NCBI RefSeq assembly: GCF_041081105.1
Contig: NZ_CP163528.1
Span: 4,712,001-4,776,000, forward strand
Source of the DNA: Promicromonospora sp. Populi
GTDB lineage: Bacteria; Actinomycetota; Actinomycetes; Actinomycetales; Cellulomonadaceae
DNA: 64,000 nt
Reading direction: 5' to 3'
Part shown: positions 24,692 to 33,495 of the stretch, piece after piece
Position numbering within the stretch: position 1 is the stretch's first letter
How the letters are laid out: each line of letters starts with the position of its first letter
Notes under the pieces: generated by a model
What the model was told of the DNA's origin: nothing
Seen by the model: the letters and a program-made list of their open reading frames with translations, nothing else
The model's database searches: none
Translations under genes and position numbers: made by a program

Positions 24692-25978
24692 ATGGGTGAT
24701 CGTGTGGACGTGGAACAGCACCGGGCCGACGTCGCCGAGCTCCTCGCGGGGCTGACCGACCGGCCCACCGAGACGATGCCGGTGTACGGGAAGCTGGTGG
24801 GGAGGCTGCTCGCGGCCGACCTCGTCGCCCCCGGGCCGCTGCCGCGCTTCCGCAACTCGCAGATGGACGGCTTCGCGGTACGCGCCGCCGACGTCGCCTC
24901 GGCCGCCCCGGGCGCTCCCGTCACCCTGCCCGTCGTGGGCGACGTCGCCGCCGCGCCGGGCGAGCCGGCCCCGCTGGAGCCGGGCACCGCAGTACGCATC
25001 ATGACCGGCGCCCCCGTGCCCGACGGCGCGGACACCGTGATCCCCGTGGAGGACACCGATCACCGGACCTTCAACAGCGGGACCTTCAACAGCGGGACCT
25101 CCAGCACCGCGGCGCACAACGCCGCCAAGGTGGTCATCACACGCGGCCGCGAGGCCGGGGAGTTCGTCCGGGAGGCAGGGTCCGACGTCGCCGAGGGCGC
25201 CGTGGTGCTGCGCGCCGGCACCGTGCTCGCGCCCCACCACGTGGCGGCCGCCGCCGCGTGCGGGATCGACACGCTGCACCTCCGCGCGCCGGTGCTGGTC
25301 GCGATCGTGTCCACCGGCAGCGAGCTCGTCCCACCTGGCGGGGAGGCAGGGCCCGGCCAGGTCTGGGACGCCAACGGGCAGGCGCTCGCGGCCGCCGTCC
25401 ACGCGGCGGGTGGGCGGGTCGAGCTCCACATGGATCTGCCCGACGATCCCGAGACCGCGCGCGCCGGCCTGGCCCAGGCCGCGCGGCAGTGTGACCTCGT
25501 GCTTACGACCGGCGGCGTCAGCCAGGGCGCCTACGAGGTGGTCAAGGACGCCCTGCCCGAGGTCACGTTCCGCTCCGTGGCGATGCAGCCCGGCGGGCCG
25601 CAGGGCCTCGGTCGCCTTGACGGCACACCCGTGCTGACCTTCCCGGGCAATCCCGTCAGCGCGCAGGTCTCGTTCGTCGTGTTCCTCCGCGACGTCCTGC
25701 GGCGCGCCGGCGGTCTGCCGCCGGTGGAGCAGGTCTCGGCGGTGCTCGACGACGCCGTCGGCTCGCCCGCCGGGAAGCGGCAGCTGCTGCGCGGGCGGTG
25801 GGTGCGGGACGACGGCGCCGCGGGCGGTGCGCTCGGCGGGGCGCCGCGGGTCGCCGTCGTCGGCGGGCCCGGGTCGCACCTCGTGGCGTCCATGGCCGCG
25901 GCGGACGTGCTGATCGACGTTCCGGCGGCCACGACCAAGCTCGAACCTGGGGCCGACGTGGTCGTGTGGCCGCTGTGA
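24692..25978 (+). CDS. moeA: Molybdopterin molybdotransferase MoeA
   Basis: 428 aa. MoeA landmarks: LPRFRNSQMDGFAVRAADV, GTAVRIMTGAPVPDGADTVIPVEDT, FVREAGSDVAEG, the molybdopterin-binding STGSEL and VWDANGQAL, and TTGGVSQGAYEVVKDAL. PGNPVSAQVSFVVFL leads to the C-terminal domain IV. The enzyme inserts molybdate into adenylylated molybdopterin. An in-frame TFNSG duplication from a 15-base tandem repeat sits after the VEDT loop. Overlaps an in-frame GTG of the moaE region. Confidence 0.94.
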   Translation: MGDRVDVEQHRADVAELLAGLTDRPTETMPVYGKLVGRLLAADLVAPGPLPRFRNSQMDGFAVRAADVASAAPGAPVTLPVVGDVAAAPGEPAPLEPGTAVRIMTGAPVPDGADTVIPVEDTDHRTFNSGTFNSGTSSTAAHNAAKVVITRGREAGEFVREAGSDVAEGAVVLRAGTVLAPHHVAAAAACGIDTLHLRAPVLVAIVSTGSELVPPGGEAGPGQVWDANGQALAAAVHAAGGRVELHMDLPDDPETARAGLAQAARQCDLVLTTGGVSQGAYEVVKDALPEVTFRSVAMQPGGPQGLGRLDGTPVLTFPGNPVSAQVSFVVFLRDVLRRAGGLPPVEQVSAVLDDAVGSPAGKRQLLRGRWVRDDGAAGGALGGAPRVAVVGGPGSHLVASMAAADVLIDVPAATTKLEPGADVVVWPL

Positions 25979-26040
25979 CCCCGCAAGCGACGACCCCGCA
26001 AGCGACGACCCCGTACCCGACGGACGACAAGGGATTCCCG

Positions 26041-26460
26041 ATGGACCAGGTAGTACGCGTGACGCAGGACGTGCTCGACGACACCGTCACGCGGGCCGTC
26101 GAGGCGGCGGTGGCCGCGCCCGAGTGCGGGGCAGTGGTCACGTTCCGGGGCGTGGTCCGCGACGAGGACGGCGGCCGCGACGTCACGAGCCTCGACTACG
26201 AGGCGCACCCCGACGCGACCGGCGTCCTGCAAAAAGTGTGTCAGGCCGTGGCCGCGGAGACCGGGCTGCGCGTGGCCGCGACGCATCGGTACGGGCACCT
26301 GGAGGTCGGGGACGTCGCGCTGGTGGCGTCGGCGTCGGCGGGGCACCGCAAGGAGGCGTTCGAGGCCTGCTCCCTGCTGGTGGAGCGCATCAAGGCCGAG
26401 GTGCCGATCTGGAAGAAGCAGCAGTTCACCGACGGCGAGTCCGAGTGGGTAGGTCTGTAG
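26041..26460 (+). CDS. moaE: Molybdopterin synthase catalytic subunit MoaE
   Basis: 139 aa from ATG 26041, preceded by AAGGGA at proper spacing; an in-frame GTG at 25975 would add a repetitive PQATTPQATT leader that is unlike MoaE. Landmarks: CGAVVTFRGVVRDEDGGRDV, LDYEAHPDA, THRYGHLEVGDVALVASASAGHRKEAF and the catalytic lysines in RIKAEVPIWKKQ. It adds two thiolates to cPMP with sulfur from MoaD; no moaD is in the window. Its last 35 bases overlap the convergent GT4 gene. Confidence 0.9.
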   Translation: MDQVVRVTQDVLDDTVTRAVEAAVAAPECGAVVTFRGVVRDEDGGRDVTSLDYEAHPDATGVLQKVCQAVAAETGLRVAATHRYGHLEVGDVALVASASAGHRKEAFEACSLLVERIKAEVPIWKKQQFTDGESEWVGL

Positions 26461-27754
26461 CGATCTGACGCACCCGCGTGACCGCCCGGCCGATGGTGCG
26501 GGTGGGCCGGGCCAGGCTCGGCAGGGCCAGGCTCGGCAGGGTCCTCGGGAGGTACCTCGGCAGGGTCAGGCTCGGCATCGACAGGCCGGGCACCGTGAGG
26601 CTCGGCATGCTCATGCTGATGTTCGGCAGCCGCTGGATCCCACGCTGGATCCCGCGCCGCCAGATGCGTTCGCGCACCGGCGGGGGCGGCACGTCGAGCT
26701 GGGCGTAGAACGCCTCGGCGCACGCACGCCATGAGAAGTGCTCCGCGTATCTTCGGGTGTCCTCGCGGGAGCAGCCGAGCGCGGCGAGGCAGGCCGCGCG
26801 CAGGTCGTCGTCGACAGCGCCCGCGCCGGAGCCCGGGATGAGGTCGCGGGGTCCTGGCGCGTCGAAGCCGGCCACCGGTGTGCCCGACGCCATCGCCTCC
26901 AGGATGACCAGGCCGAACGTGTCGGTGCGGCTCGGGAAGACGAGCACGTCGGCGTCGGCGAAGTGCCGGGCCAGGTCCTCGCCCGAGCGGCGCCCCCGGA
27001 AGTGCGCTTCGGGGTGGTCGGCCTCCAGCTCCGCGCGAGCGGGGCCGTCGCCCACCACCACCTTCGAGCCCGGCAGGTCCAGGGCGAGGAACGCCTCGAC
27101 GTTCTTCTCCACGGCCAGCCGCCCCACGTAGAGGAACACGGGGCCGGGCAGGTCGTTGTACACACCGCCGTCCTGGCCGGGTTCCGTCTCTTGTGCCCGA
27201 CGGCGGGGGTGGAACTGCTCGGTGTCCACGCCCAGGCTCCACGGTGTGACGTTGCGGATGCGCCACTGGGTGAGCTGCTCGCGCATGGTCGGCGTCGTGA
27301 CCAGCACCCGGCCCGACTTGTCGTGGAACCTGCGCATGTACCCGTACCCGGCCCAGAGCGGGAACCACGACCAGCGCGCGCTCAGGTACTCCGGGAACTG
27401 GGTGTGGTAGCTGGACGTGAACGGGAACCCGAAGTGGTCGCAGACGCCGCGCGCGTACCAGCCCAGCGGCCCCTCGGTGGCGATGTGCACGGCGTCGGGC
27501 GCGAACTCCAGGAAGCGCCGCTCCACGTCGTCGCGCGCCATGATGGGCACGCGGATCTCGGAGTAGGTGATCAGCGGGATGGTCCGGTAGCCGTCCCACG
27601 GCGTGACCATCTCGACCACGCAACCCATCCGGCGCAGCTCGGCGACCGTGCGGGAGAGCGCAGTGGCGACGCCGTTCACCTGCGGTTCCCAGGCGTCGGT
27701 CACGATCATGATGCGATGCGGCCGATCGGTCGCTGTAATCACGGCGCGATTCAA
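26426..27754 (-). CDS. GT4-family glycosyltransferase with repetitive C-terminal tail
   Basis: 442 aa. N-terminal GT-B half: RIMIVTDAWEPQVNGVATAL, AVHIATEGPLGWYAR, SSYHTQFPEYL. C-terminal half: YVGRLAVEKNVEAFL, VVGDGPAR, and the EX7E region SRTDTFGLVILEAMASGTP. Closest in style to alpha-mannosyltransferases of the PimB/MgtA and GDP-mannose-dependent group that build phosphoinositides or lipoglycans, although acceptor and donor cannot be read from sequence. After residue 385 an unusual tail repeats PSL-x-x-P/LP-type units six or so times and ends in basic RTRRR, perhaps a membrane-associating extension. Confidence 0.88.
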   Translation of the reverse strand: MNRAVITATDRPHRIMIVTDAWEPQVNGVATALSRTVAELRRMGCVVEMVTPWDGYRTIPLITYSEIRVPIMARDDVERRFLEFAPDAVHIATEGPLGWYARGVCDHFGFPFTSSYHTQFPEYLSARWSWFPLWAGYGYMRRFHDKSGRVLVTTPTMREQLTQWRIRNVTPWSLGVDTEQFHPRRRAQETEPGQDGGVYNDLPGPVFLYVGRLAVEKNVEAFLALDLPGSKVVVGDGPARAELEADHPEAHFRGRRSGEDLARHFADADVLVFPSRTDTFGLVILEAMASGTPVAGFDAPGPRDLIPGSGAGAVDDDLRAACLAALGCSREDTRRYAEHFSWRACAEAFYAQLDVPPPPVRERIWRRGIQRGIQRLPNISMSMPSLTVPGLSMPSLTLPRYLPRTLPSLALPSLARPTRTIGRAVTRVRQIATDLPTRTRRR

Positions 27755-27790
27755 CCACGTTCCGGGCGAAAACTGATTACGACAGGCTCG

Positions 27791-27840
27791 GGCGCTCAGC
27801 CGCCGATGGCGCCCAGGCGCTCAGCCGCCGATGGCGCCCA
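27791..27840. repeat. Perfect 25-bp tandem duplication at the moaA stop
   Basis: 27791-27815 and 27816-27840 are identical. The unit carries the last codons and stop of moaA (…AIGG-stop on the minus strand), so the real stop in the second copy is followed by an identical untranslated copy. The C-terminal Gly-Gly needed by MoaA is kept. Confidence 0.95.
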
Positions 27841-29041
27841 TGCTGCGCTGCGTCTCGGCGAAGGCGTCGGCCGCCAGCTCGACGGCGTCGCTGCCGTGGG
27901 CGCGGGGCTTGGCCCACATCGCGGCGCGCCAGGCGTCGCCGACCTCGTCGTCCGTGGCGCCGTTGCGCAGCAGGGACTTCAGGTCGGTCTCCTCGTTGCC
28001 GAACAGGCAGGAGCGGACAGTGCCCTCGGCGGTCAGCCGGGTGCGGTCGCACGCCCCGCAGAAGGAGCGGGTCACCGAGGCGATGATCCCGACGGTGGCC
28101 GGGCCGTCGTCGACCAGCCACTCCTCCGCCGGGGCGGACGGGTCCTCGCGGCCCGCCGGGGTCAGCGTGAAGCGCTCGCCGAGCCGGTCCAGCAGGTGGG
28201 CGGCGCTCACGACGTCGTCGCGGGTCCAACGCCCGTCGGCGTCGAGCGGCATCTCCTCGATGAAGCGCAGGTTGCAGCCGTGCTCGACGGACCAGGCCAG
28301 CAGGTCGGCGGCGCCCGCCAGGGTCTCGGGCAGGAGCACGGCGTTGATCTTCACCGGCGCGAGCCCCGCGGCGAGCGCGGCCCGGATGCCCTTGAGCACG
28401 TCGTCCAGGCGGTCGCGGCGGGTCAGGGTCGCGAACGCCTGCGGGTCCACCGTGTCCAGGGAGATGTTGACGCGGTCCAGCCCGGCGGCGACCAGCGCGT
28501 CCGCGCGCTTGTCCAGGCCGAGCGCGTTGGAGGTCATGGAGATGCGGACGCGCTCGGCGGGCGGTTGATTGCCCGACGTCGGTGCGCCTGCTGTAGTGCC
28601 GCCTGCTGTGGTGCCGCCTGCTGTGGTGCCGTGTGACGGCGCGCTGTTGGCCGAAGCGCTGGAGCGCAGCGAGGCCATCGCGTCGTCGGCCGCCCGACGG
28701 GATGCGCTGATGATCTGCTCCAGGTCGCGCCGCATGAGCGGCTCGCCGCCGGTGAACCGGATGTCCCTCAGGCCCAGGTCGCGCACGCCGATGCCGACGA
28801 GCCGGCCGATCTCGTCCGGCGTCATCAGCTCGTCGCGCGGGATCAGCGGCAGGCCCTCGGCAGGCATGCAGTAGGTGCAGCGCAGCGAGCACGCGGTGGT
28901 GATGGAGACGCGCAGATCGCGGGCAACTCGGCCGTACCGGTCGACGAGCAGCGGGGTCTCGGGGCGCAACCTGCCTGCCGGAGCCGTGGCACGCCGTGGC
29001 ACGCCTCGCACCGACGGTATCCCGAGAGTGACAGCGGCCAT
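27821..29041 (-). CDS. moaA: GTP 3',8-cyclase MoaA (radical SAM)
   Basis: 406 aa. The radical-SAM cluster is C51-x3-C55-x2-C58 ([11 protein letters not shown]), with IRFTGGEPL after it. The second [4Fe-4S] site includes CGACDRTRL and SCLFG, and the chain ends in the conserved GG. It makes the 3',8-cyclo intermediate of molybdopterin from GTP. An insertion of about 45 residues between EQIISASRR and [14 protein letters not shown] contains TTAGG repeats (three 15-base units near 28590-28625) and lies in a surface-loop position. Confidence 0.93.
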   Translation of the reverse strand: MAAVTLGIPSVRGVPRRATAPAGRLRPETPLLVDRYGRVARDLRVSITTACSLRCTYCMPAEGLPLIPRDELMTPDEIGRLVGIGVRDLGLRDIRFTGGEPLMRRDLEQIISASRRAADDAMASLRSSASANSAPSHGTTAGGTTAGGTTAGAPTSGNQPPAERVRISMTSNALGLDKRADALVAAGLDRVNISLDTVDPQAFATLTRRDRLDDVLKGIRAALAAGLAPVKINAVLLPETLAGAADLLAWSVEHGCNLRFIEEMPLDADGRWTRDDVVSAAHLLDRLGERFTLTPAGREDPSAPAEEWLVDDGPATVGIIASVTRSFCGACDRTRLTAEGTVRSCLFGNEETDLKSLLRNGATDDEVGDAWRAAMWAKPRAHGSDAVELAADAFAETQRSMGAIGG

Positions 29042-29194
29042 GCCCCGAGACTAGACCAGCGCCGACCGAGGTCCGGCGACCCGACCGCCCTGTAAGAACT
29101 ACGTCAGAAACGTGGATCGTCGGGGGTGTGGTGGCGGGGTTCGTCATGCGGTGGTGTGAGGTCCGGGGGCGAGCCCGGCGTTCCGCTCAGAAGG

Positions 29195-29292
29195 GTGGCT
29201 CGTCGGGGAAGGGCCCCGGCCGTTGTTCGGCCGTCGTCAATCCGGTGCTCCGTGGCGTGATCTGCTCCCTGGTCCGTCGCCCGAGGGCGCAC
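29195..29292 (-). pseudogene. Decayed duplicate of the DUF222/HNH gene 3' end
   Basis: On the minus strand one frame reads PFPDEPPF-stop, closely matching the FPEEPPF-stop end of the intact gene at 29344, with flanking nucleotide similarity (CTCAGAAGGGTGGCTC shared at both ends, plus the GTTCGGC stretch). No longer open reading frame accompanies it. It fills most of the roughly 300-base gap between moaA and the HNH gene; I see nothing else there. Confidence 0.6.
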
Positions 29293-29343
29293 GTGCTCAG
29301 GGTGCGTGAGGTGCGTCGGACCTGTCGGTAGTGCGGGTCCTTC

Positions 29344-31554
29344 TCAGAAGGGTGGCTCCTCGGGGAAGAGTCGAAGCAGCTGTTCGGCAGTCGGTGGTAC
29401 GGCGCTAGGTCGATTGCCCGGTGGTGGTTGTCCGAGGCGTGCTCGGAGGTCGGCAGCGAGGCTGGTGATGTCGTTGCTCACGTGTGCGGTCGTGACTCCG
29501 GTCGTACCGCCGGTAGTAGCTCCGGTCCTGGGGCCGGTAGTAGCGCCGGTTGTGACCTCGGTTGTGACCTCGGTTGTGACTCCGGTCGTGACCCCGCTCG
29601 TGAGGCCGGTCGTGACTCCGGTTGTGGGGTCGGTCTGGGTGGGTGGTCGGGTGTAGGTGTGGCCGGTGGGTGCGGTCCAGGTGGTGATGCCGGTGTTGGG
29701 GTCGCGGGTGACGTCCCAGCCGTGGTGGGTTTTGGCGAGGTGGTGGGCGCGGCATAGGGGTTGGAGGTTGTGGGCGCGGGTCTGTCCCGGGGTGTCGGGT
29801 GGTTGGGTGGTGGTGTCGAGGTTGTGGTTGTAGGGGTGGATGTGGTCGAGGTCGGACCATCGGGCGGGTCGGTCGCATTGGGGGAAGCAGCAGGTCTGGT
29901 CCCGGGCTGTGACCGCGGCGCGCAGGAGCTTGCCGGGTTGGTAGGTGGTGGTGGAGTAGTCGGTCAGGATCCCGGTGGTGGGGTCGGTGAGCAGGCGTTG
30001 CCAGGTGGCGTCGGTCGCGATCCGTGCTGCCAGGTCCGCGGGAATGGGCCCGTAGCCCTCCAGATGGCCAGGAGTGTTGTCGAGCCCGAGGAGTGTGGTG
30101 GCCGCGATGGTGACCCGGATCTGGGGCTTGACCGGGATGACCCGGATGGTGGTGCCGCCACAGGTGCATCCACCGCAGGTGCACCCGGTCGCGGGCACGG
30201 TGGTACGTGGCAGGGCGGGTCCCTCCGGGGTCCCGACAGTGTCGATGCTGCCCGTGCCCGTGCCCGTGCCACTGGTGCCACTCGTGTCTGTGTCCGTGCC
30301 GCTGGTGCTGGTGTCACTCGTGCTGGTGCTGGTGCTGGTGCTGGTGCTGGGTGGGGTGGTTTCGGGTGTGCATTCGGGGTGGGGCGGGACGATGATGCGG
30401 CCGGTGGTGATCGCGACCAGGGCGTCGGCGCGGGCTTGGGTCAGGGTGCGGGTGGTTCCGGGGGTGCGGCGCAGGGTGTGGGCGGCTTGCTCGATCGCGT
30501 CCCAGACTGCTGCGGCGTCGGTGGCGGGCAGGTGCGCGCTGATCCAGGCCATGGTGTTCTCGGCGGGGTCCAGGAACACTGCACGCCGGCTCGTGGCGTG
30601 CCGGGTGGTCTCTTGGGTGCCGTTGTGTTCGCTGGCGAAGGCCTTCATCTTGTCGCGTAGCCACCGGCGGGTGTGGTCGGGGGCTTGGGGCAGGTAGCGG
30701 GTGATGGCCTCCTCCCGCTGCTCGGTGGTGAGGGGGTTGCCGCTGCGCAGCAGGATGTCGGCCTTGGCGGTGTCGATGACGGCGTTGTGCAGGGCGTTCA
30801 TGACCTGGGGGTGCTCGGCCAGGCCCGCGCCGCGGGCCATGTGCTTGTTCGCCTCGCCCTGCGGGACTCGTAGGCGGGCGCTGATCTCCGCGGCCGCGGC
30901 GTTGTGCTCCTCGGTCCAGCCCCGGCGACGGCTGATCTCGCCCAGGGCACGTGACTGCATTGCTGTGGCCCACGAGACCACCTCCTGCCACCGGGCCGCG
31001 ACATCCAACAGCACACCGTCATCGGTGTCCGCGACCTCCACACGAGCCAGCACGTCGACCAGTGCCGCACCGAGCGGGAGACGCTCCAGGATTGCCGCAT
31101 CGACCGAGCGAACGACGCCGGTCCGACCCGCCGCACTGGCCGCACCGACGCTACTAACAGGTTCGGCGACCGCAGGATCAGTACCAGCAAGGTCAGTACC
31201 AGCAAGGTCAGTACCACGAGGCTCGCTGACGGCAGTTTCGGTGGCGGCGGGTGCGGTATTCGCGGGGTCCGTGACAGCAGGATCGGTGGCGGCGGGGGTC
31301 GTCGTCGTGCCAGCGTGAGTGACCTCGCCGCCCGGTCCGTGACCGGGCCACGTCACCATCGCCGCGGGCAGGACGCCCTCCTCGTCCAGACTGACCGCAT
31401 TCCAGCTCAGGGTGGGAAGGCTTGCGCTGGATGGCAGGGACGTGGCCGACGCCCCAGGGTGCTGCGTGGCGGCCACGCCGGTCGCGAACGCGCGCATCAG
31501 GGACCGTTCCACAGCAGCAGCCAGGCTCGTGCTGATGGCTCGTGTCCTGTCCAT
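29344..31554 (-). CDS. DUF222/HNH endonuclease-domain protein (13E12-type)
   Basis: 736 aa from ATG 31554, with GGAAGGGGGAG upstream. Residues 150-400 are DUF222 (ISRRRGWTEEHNAAAAEISARL through AVFLDPAENTMAWISAHLPATDAAAVWDAI). Near residue 560 an HNH motif follows: CCFPQCDRPARWSDLDHIHP...NLQPLCRAHHLAKTHHGW. Several low-complexity stretches interrupt it: TDLAG units near residue 115, a Ser/Thr run near 410, and a VTT-rich tail of about 50 residues. Function is unknown; mycobacterial relatives form the 13E12 repeat family. A LexA-like box lies upstream. Confidence 0.88.
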   Translation of the reverse strand: MDRTRAISTSLAAAVERSLMRAFATGVAATQHPGASATSLPSSASLPTLSWNAVSLDEEGVLPAAMVTWPGHGPGGEVTHAGTTTTPAATDPAVTDPANTAPAATETAVSEPRGTDLAGTDLAGTDPAVAEPVSSVGAASAAGRTGVVRSVDAAILERLPLGAALVDVLARVEVADTDDGVLLDVAARWQEVVSWATAMQSRALGEISRRRGWTEEHNAAAAEISARLRVPQGEANKHMARGAGLAEHPQVMNALHNAVIDTAKADILLRSGNPLTTEQREEAITRYLPQAPDHTRRWLRDKMKAFASEHNGTQETTRHATSRRAVFLDPAENTMAWISAHLPATDAAAVWDAIEQAAHTLRRTPGTTRTLTQARADALVAITTGRIIVPPHPECTPETTPPSTSTSTSTSTSDTSTSGTDTDTSGTSGTGTGTGSIDTVGTPEGPALPRTTVPATGCTCGGCTCGGTTIRVIPVKPQIRVTIAATTLLGLDNTPGHLEGYGPIPADLAARIATDATWQRLLTDPTTGILTDYSTTTYQPGKLLRAAVTARDQTCCFPQCDRPARWSDLDHIHPYNHNLDTTTQPPDTPGQTRAHNLQPLCRAHHLAKTHHGWDVTRDPNTGITTWTAPTGHTYTRPPTQTDPTTGVTTGLTSGVTTGVTTEVTTEVTTGATTGPRTGATTGGTTGVTTAHVSNDITSLAADLRARLGQPPPGNRPSAVPPTAEQLLRLFPEEPPF

Positions 31555-31600
31555 CCGCTCCCCCTTCCACCAACCTAGCCATTCAAGATCTGCCTAGACA

Positions 31601-31616
31601 TGGAATATATGTTCTA
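31601..31616. promoter_or_regulatory. LexA-like (SOS box) dyad upstream of the HNH gene
   Basis: TGGAAT-ATAT-GTTCTA on the plus strand (TAGAAC-ATAT-ATTCCA on the minus strand) matches 9 of 12 defined positions of the actinobacterial SOS box TCGAAC-N4-GTTCGA. It lies in an AT-rich patch 47 bases upstream of the HNH start, a normal LexA position. Confidence 0.4.
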
Positions 31617-31850
31617 CACCGACACCGCACCCTCAGCACTGAAGTTGTGGAAAACCGTCAGATGCAGAGCTGGTCGAGCCGCACGGCGAGCGTGCGGTGC
31701 CCGGTCCGGGTGCGCCGGCCCGCCCGAGCCGAGCGCGGCGTGCGATGCGCTCGCGCGCAGGTAAGCGGCGGCGCAGGTACGCGGCAGCTCAGGTGTAGCT
31801 GGACGCGAATCCTTACCCGGGTCACAAGGTGCGCGGCCAGCCTGAGAACC

Positions 31851-33305
31851 ATGACAGACCAGGTGTTCTCTTCAGAGCTGATCCGACCTACGTCGTCGCC
31901 CCCTCTCGAGCGCTCCCCGTACCGGCCCGGCTGGGGAGACGTGCTCGGCGTGATCGCGGTGCTGACGACGGTCGCACCGGTCGCCCTGTGGTTGAGAAAT
32001 CACGGGCTGCCGTGGCCCCTGGGCATGAAGTCGACGGTGGGGATGCTGGGCCTGCTGTGCTCGCTCGTCGCGACCCAGCTCATGCTGCTGCTCGTGGTCC
32101 TGATGGCGCGTATCCCGTGGGTGGAACGCGCCTGGGGCCACGACCTGCTCGCCCGCCGGCACCGGTGGATCGGCTTCGCGTCGTTCTGGTTCATGATGGG
32201 TCACGTCGTGGCGACGTCCGTGGACCGGATCTCCCGGGACTGGTCGACGGCCTGGCAGAACCTCTACGACCTGTTCATCATCGAGCCGTGGATGTCCTGG
32301 GCGACGATCGGCACCGTCCTGATCCTCGCGGCGATGGTGACCTCGATCCGCCGGGCGCGGCGTCGGCTGCGGTACGAGAGCTGGCACCTGGTGCACCTGT
32401 ACACGTACCTCGGGCTGGTCCTGATACTGCCGCACATCCTGGTGACGGGCCCGGAGTTCCACGACGCGTGGCCCCGCGTCTACCTCTGGACGGAGTACGT
32501 GCTCGCCGGCGCGGCGATAGTGGTGTTCCGGTTCGGGTTGCCCCTGTTCCGGTCGTGGCGGCACCGGATCGTCGTCGACGGGGTGCGGCACGAGATCCCC
32601 GGTGTGGTCTCGGTGTCGCTGACCGGGCGCTACCTGGACAAGCTTGGTGCGGTGTCCGGCCAGTTCTTCATCTGGCGGTTCCTGGACGGCCCGGGTTGGC
32701 TGCGGGGCCACCCGTACGCGCTCTCGGCGGCGCCCACCGACCAGGGGATGCGCATCACGATCCGCGCGTCCGGTGATGGCAGTGCCCGGGCAGCCGAGCT
32801 CCGTCCCGGGACCCGGGTCCTGATCGAGGGCCCCTACGGGACGCTGACGGCGCGGGAACGCCGGTGGCCGCGGATGCTCCTGCTGGCCGCGGGCGTGGGC
32901 ATCACCCCGCTGCGCGCCCTGGTCGAGGACACGCAGTACCTGCCGGGTGAGGCCACCGTCGTCTACCGGTACGGCGACGAGGAGCACGCGCTGTTCCGGT
33001 CGGAGCTGGAGGAGCTGGCCCGGGAGCGGGGATTCGAGCTGGTCCTGCTGCCCGGGCCGCGCCGGTCGGACGGGTCGTGGCTCCCGGCGGCCCCCGGTCC
33101 CGCCCCGGAAGGTTCAAACCCGGACGAGCGCGATGAGCGCGACGAGCGCGACGAGCTCGCCGTCCTGCTGGACGCCGCACCCGACGTGGTCTACCGGGAC
33201 GTCTTCGTCTGCGGGCCCACACCGTGGGTGGCCGCCGTGCGCGCGACCCTGCGGCGGGTCGGCGTCCGCAGCGACGACATCCATTCCGAAGTGTTCGCCT
33301 GGTAA
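31851..33305 (+). CDS. Ferric-reductase-like transmembrane flavoprotein
   Basis: 484 aa from ATG 31851. Residues 35-235 hold about six membrane helices with histidines suited to haem ligation (FWFMMGHVVATSVDR; ESWHLVHLYTYLG). Residues 245-345 are an FAD-binding domain (FFIWRFL, HPYALSAAPT, GPYGTLTARER); residues 345-484 an NAD(P)-binding domain (LLAAGVGITPLRAL, VFVCGPTPWV). It moves electrons from NAD(P)H through FAD and haem across the membrane, like NOX/FRE enzymes. A DERDERDERDE repeat lies in the last domain. A 47-aa gene follows 14 bases on; FMN-binding partners often accompany this family. Confidence 0.9.
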   Translation: MTDQVFSSELIRPTSSPPLERSPYRPGWGDVLGVIAVLTTVAPVALWLRNHGLPWPLGMKSTVGMLGLLCSLVATQLMLLLVVLMARIPWVERAWGHDLLARRHRWIGFASFWFMMGHVVATSVDRISRDWSTAWQNLYDLFIIEPWMSWATIGTVLILAAMVTSIRRARRRLRYESWHLVHLYTYLGLVLILPHILVTGPEFHDAWPRVYLWTEYVLAGAAIVVFRFGLPLFRSWRHRIVVDGVRHEIPGVVSVSLTGRYLDKLGAVSGQFFIWRFLDGPGWLRGHPYALSAAPTDQGMRITIRASGDGSARAAELRPGTRVLIEGPYGTLTARERRWPRMLLLAAGVGITPLRALVEDTQYLPGEATVVYRYGDEEHALFRSELEELARERGFELVLLPGPRRSDGSWLPAAPGPAPEGSNPDERDERDERDELAVLLDAAPDVVYRDVFVCGPTPWVAAVRATLRRVGVRSDDIHSEVFAW

Positions 33306-33319
33306 CCGGGGAGGCTCCC

Positions 33320-33463
33320 ATGCATCGTCTAACTCTGTGGCTCACGATCCTGGTCGCGACATTCGGCCTCGTCGCCTGTTACGTGGGCTACACGGCCGAG
33401 AGCCTGGTGGTCCCCGCTACGAACGAGCCCGGGCAGGTGACGCGCGGAACCGATGACAAATAG
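33320..33463 (+). CDS. 47-aa single-pass membrane or lipoprotein-like peptide
   Basis: ATG 33320 follows a good GGGGAGG site. The sequence starts MHRLTLWLTILVATFGLVAC, one hydrophobic helix ending in a Cys that could be a lipobox (LVAC), then a short polar tail ending in TDDK. Tight spacing to the ferric-reductase-like gene suggests a small subunit or assembly factor. No family recognised. Confidence 0.6.
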   Translation: MHRLTLWLTILVATFGLVACYVGYTAESLVVPATNEPGQVTRGTDDK

Positions 33464-33492
33464 GGCCACTCGGCGCGCGGCGCACGTGGCCC
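33463..33492. terminator. Short stem-loop between convergent genes
   Basis: GGGCCAC (33463-33469) and GTGGCCC (33486-33492) flank a GC-rich loop, directly after the 47-aa gene stop and just before the lyase stop on the other strand. Probable bidirectional terminator. Confidence 0.55.
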
Positions 33493-33495
33493 GGG

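Noticed and set aside
25975..26040. GTG 25975 as the moaE start
   Set aside because: It adds a repetitive PQATT leader absent from MoaE; ATG 26041 has a proper AAGGGA site. Kept only as an alternative.
26738..28636. Long plus-strand open frame opposite the GT4 and moaA genes
   Set aside because: Arg/Gly/Ala-rich translation without motifs; opposite-strand genes have clear conserved domains. High-GC antisense artefact.
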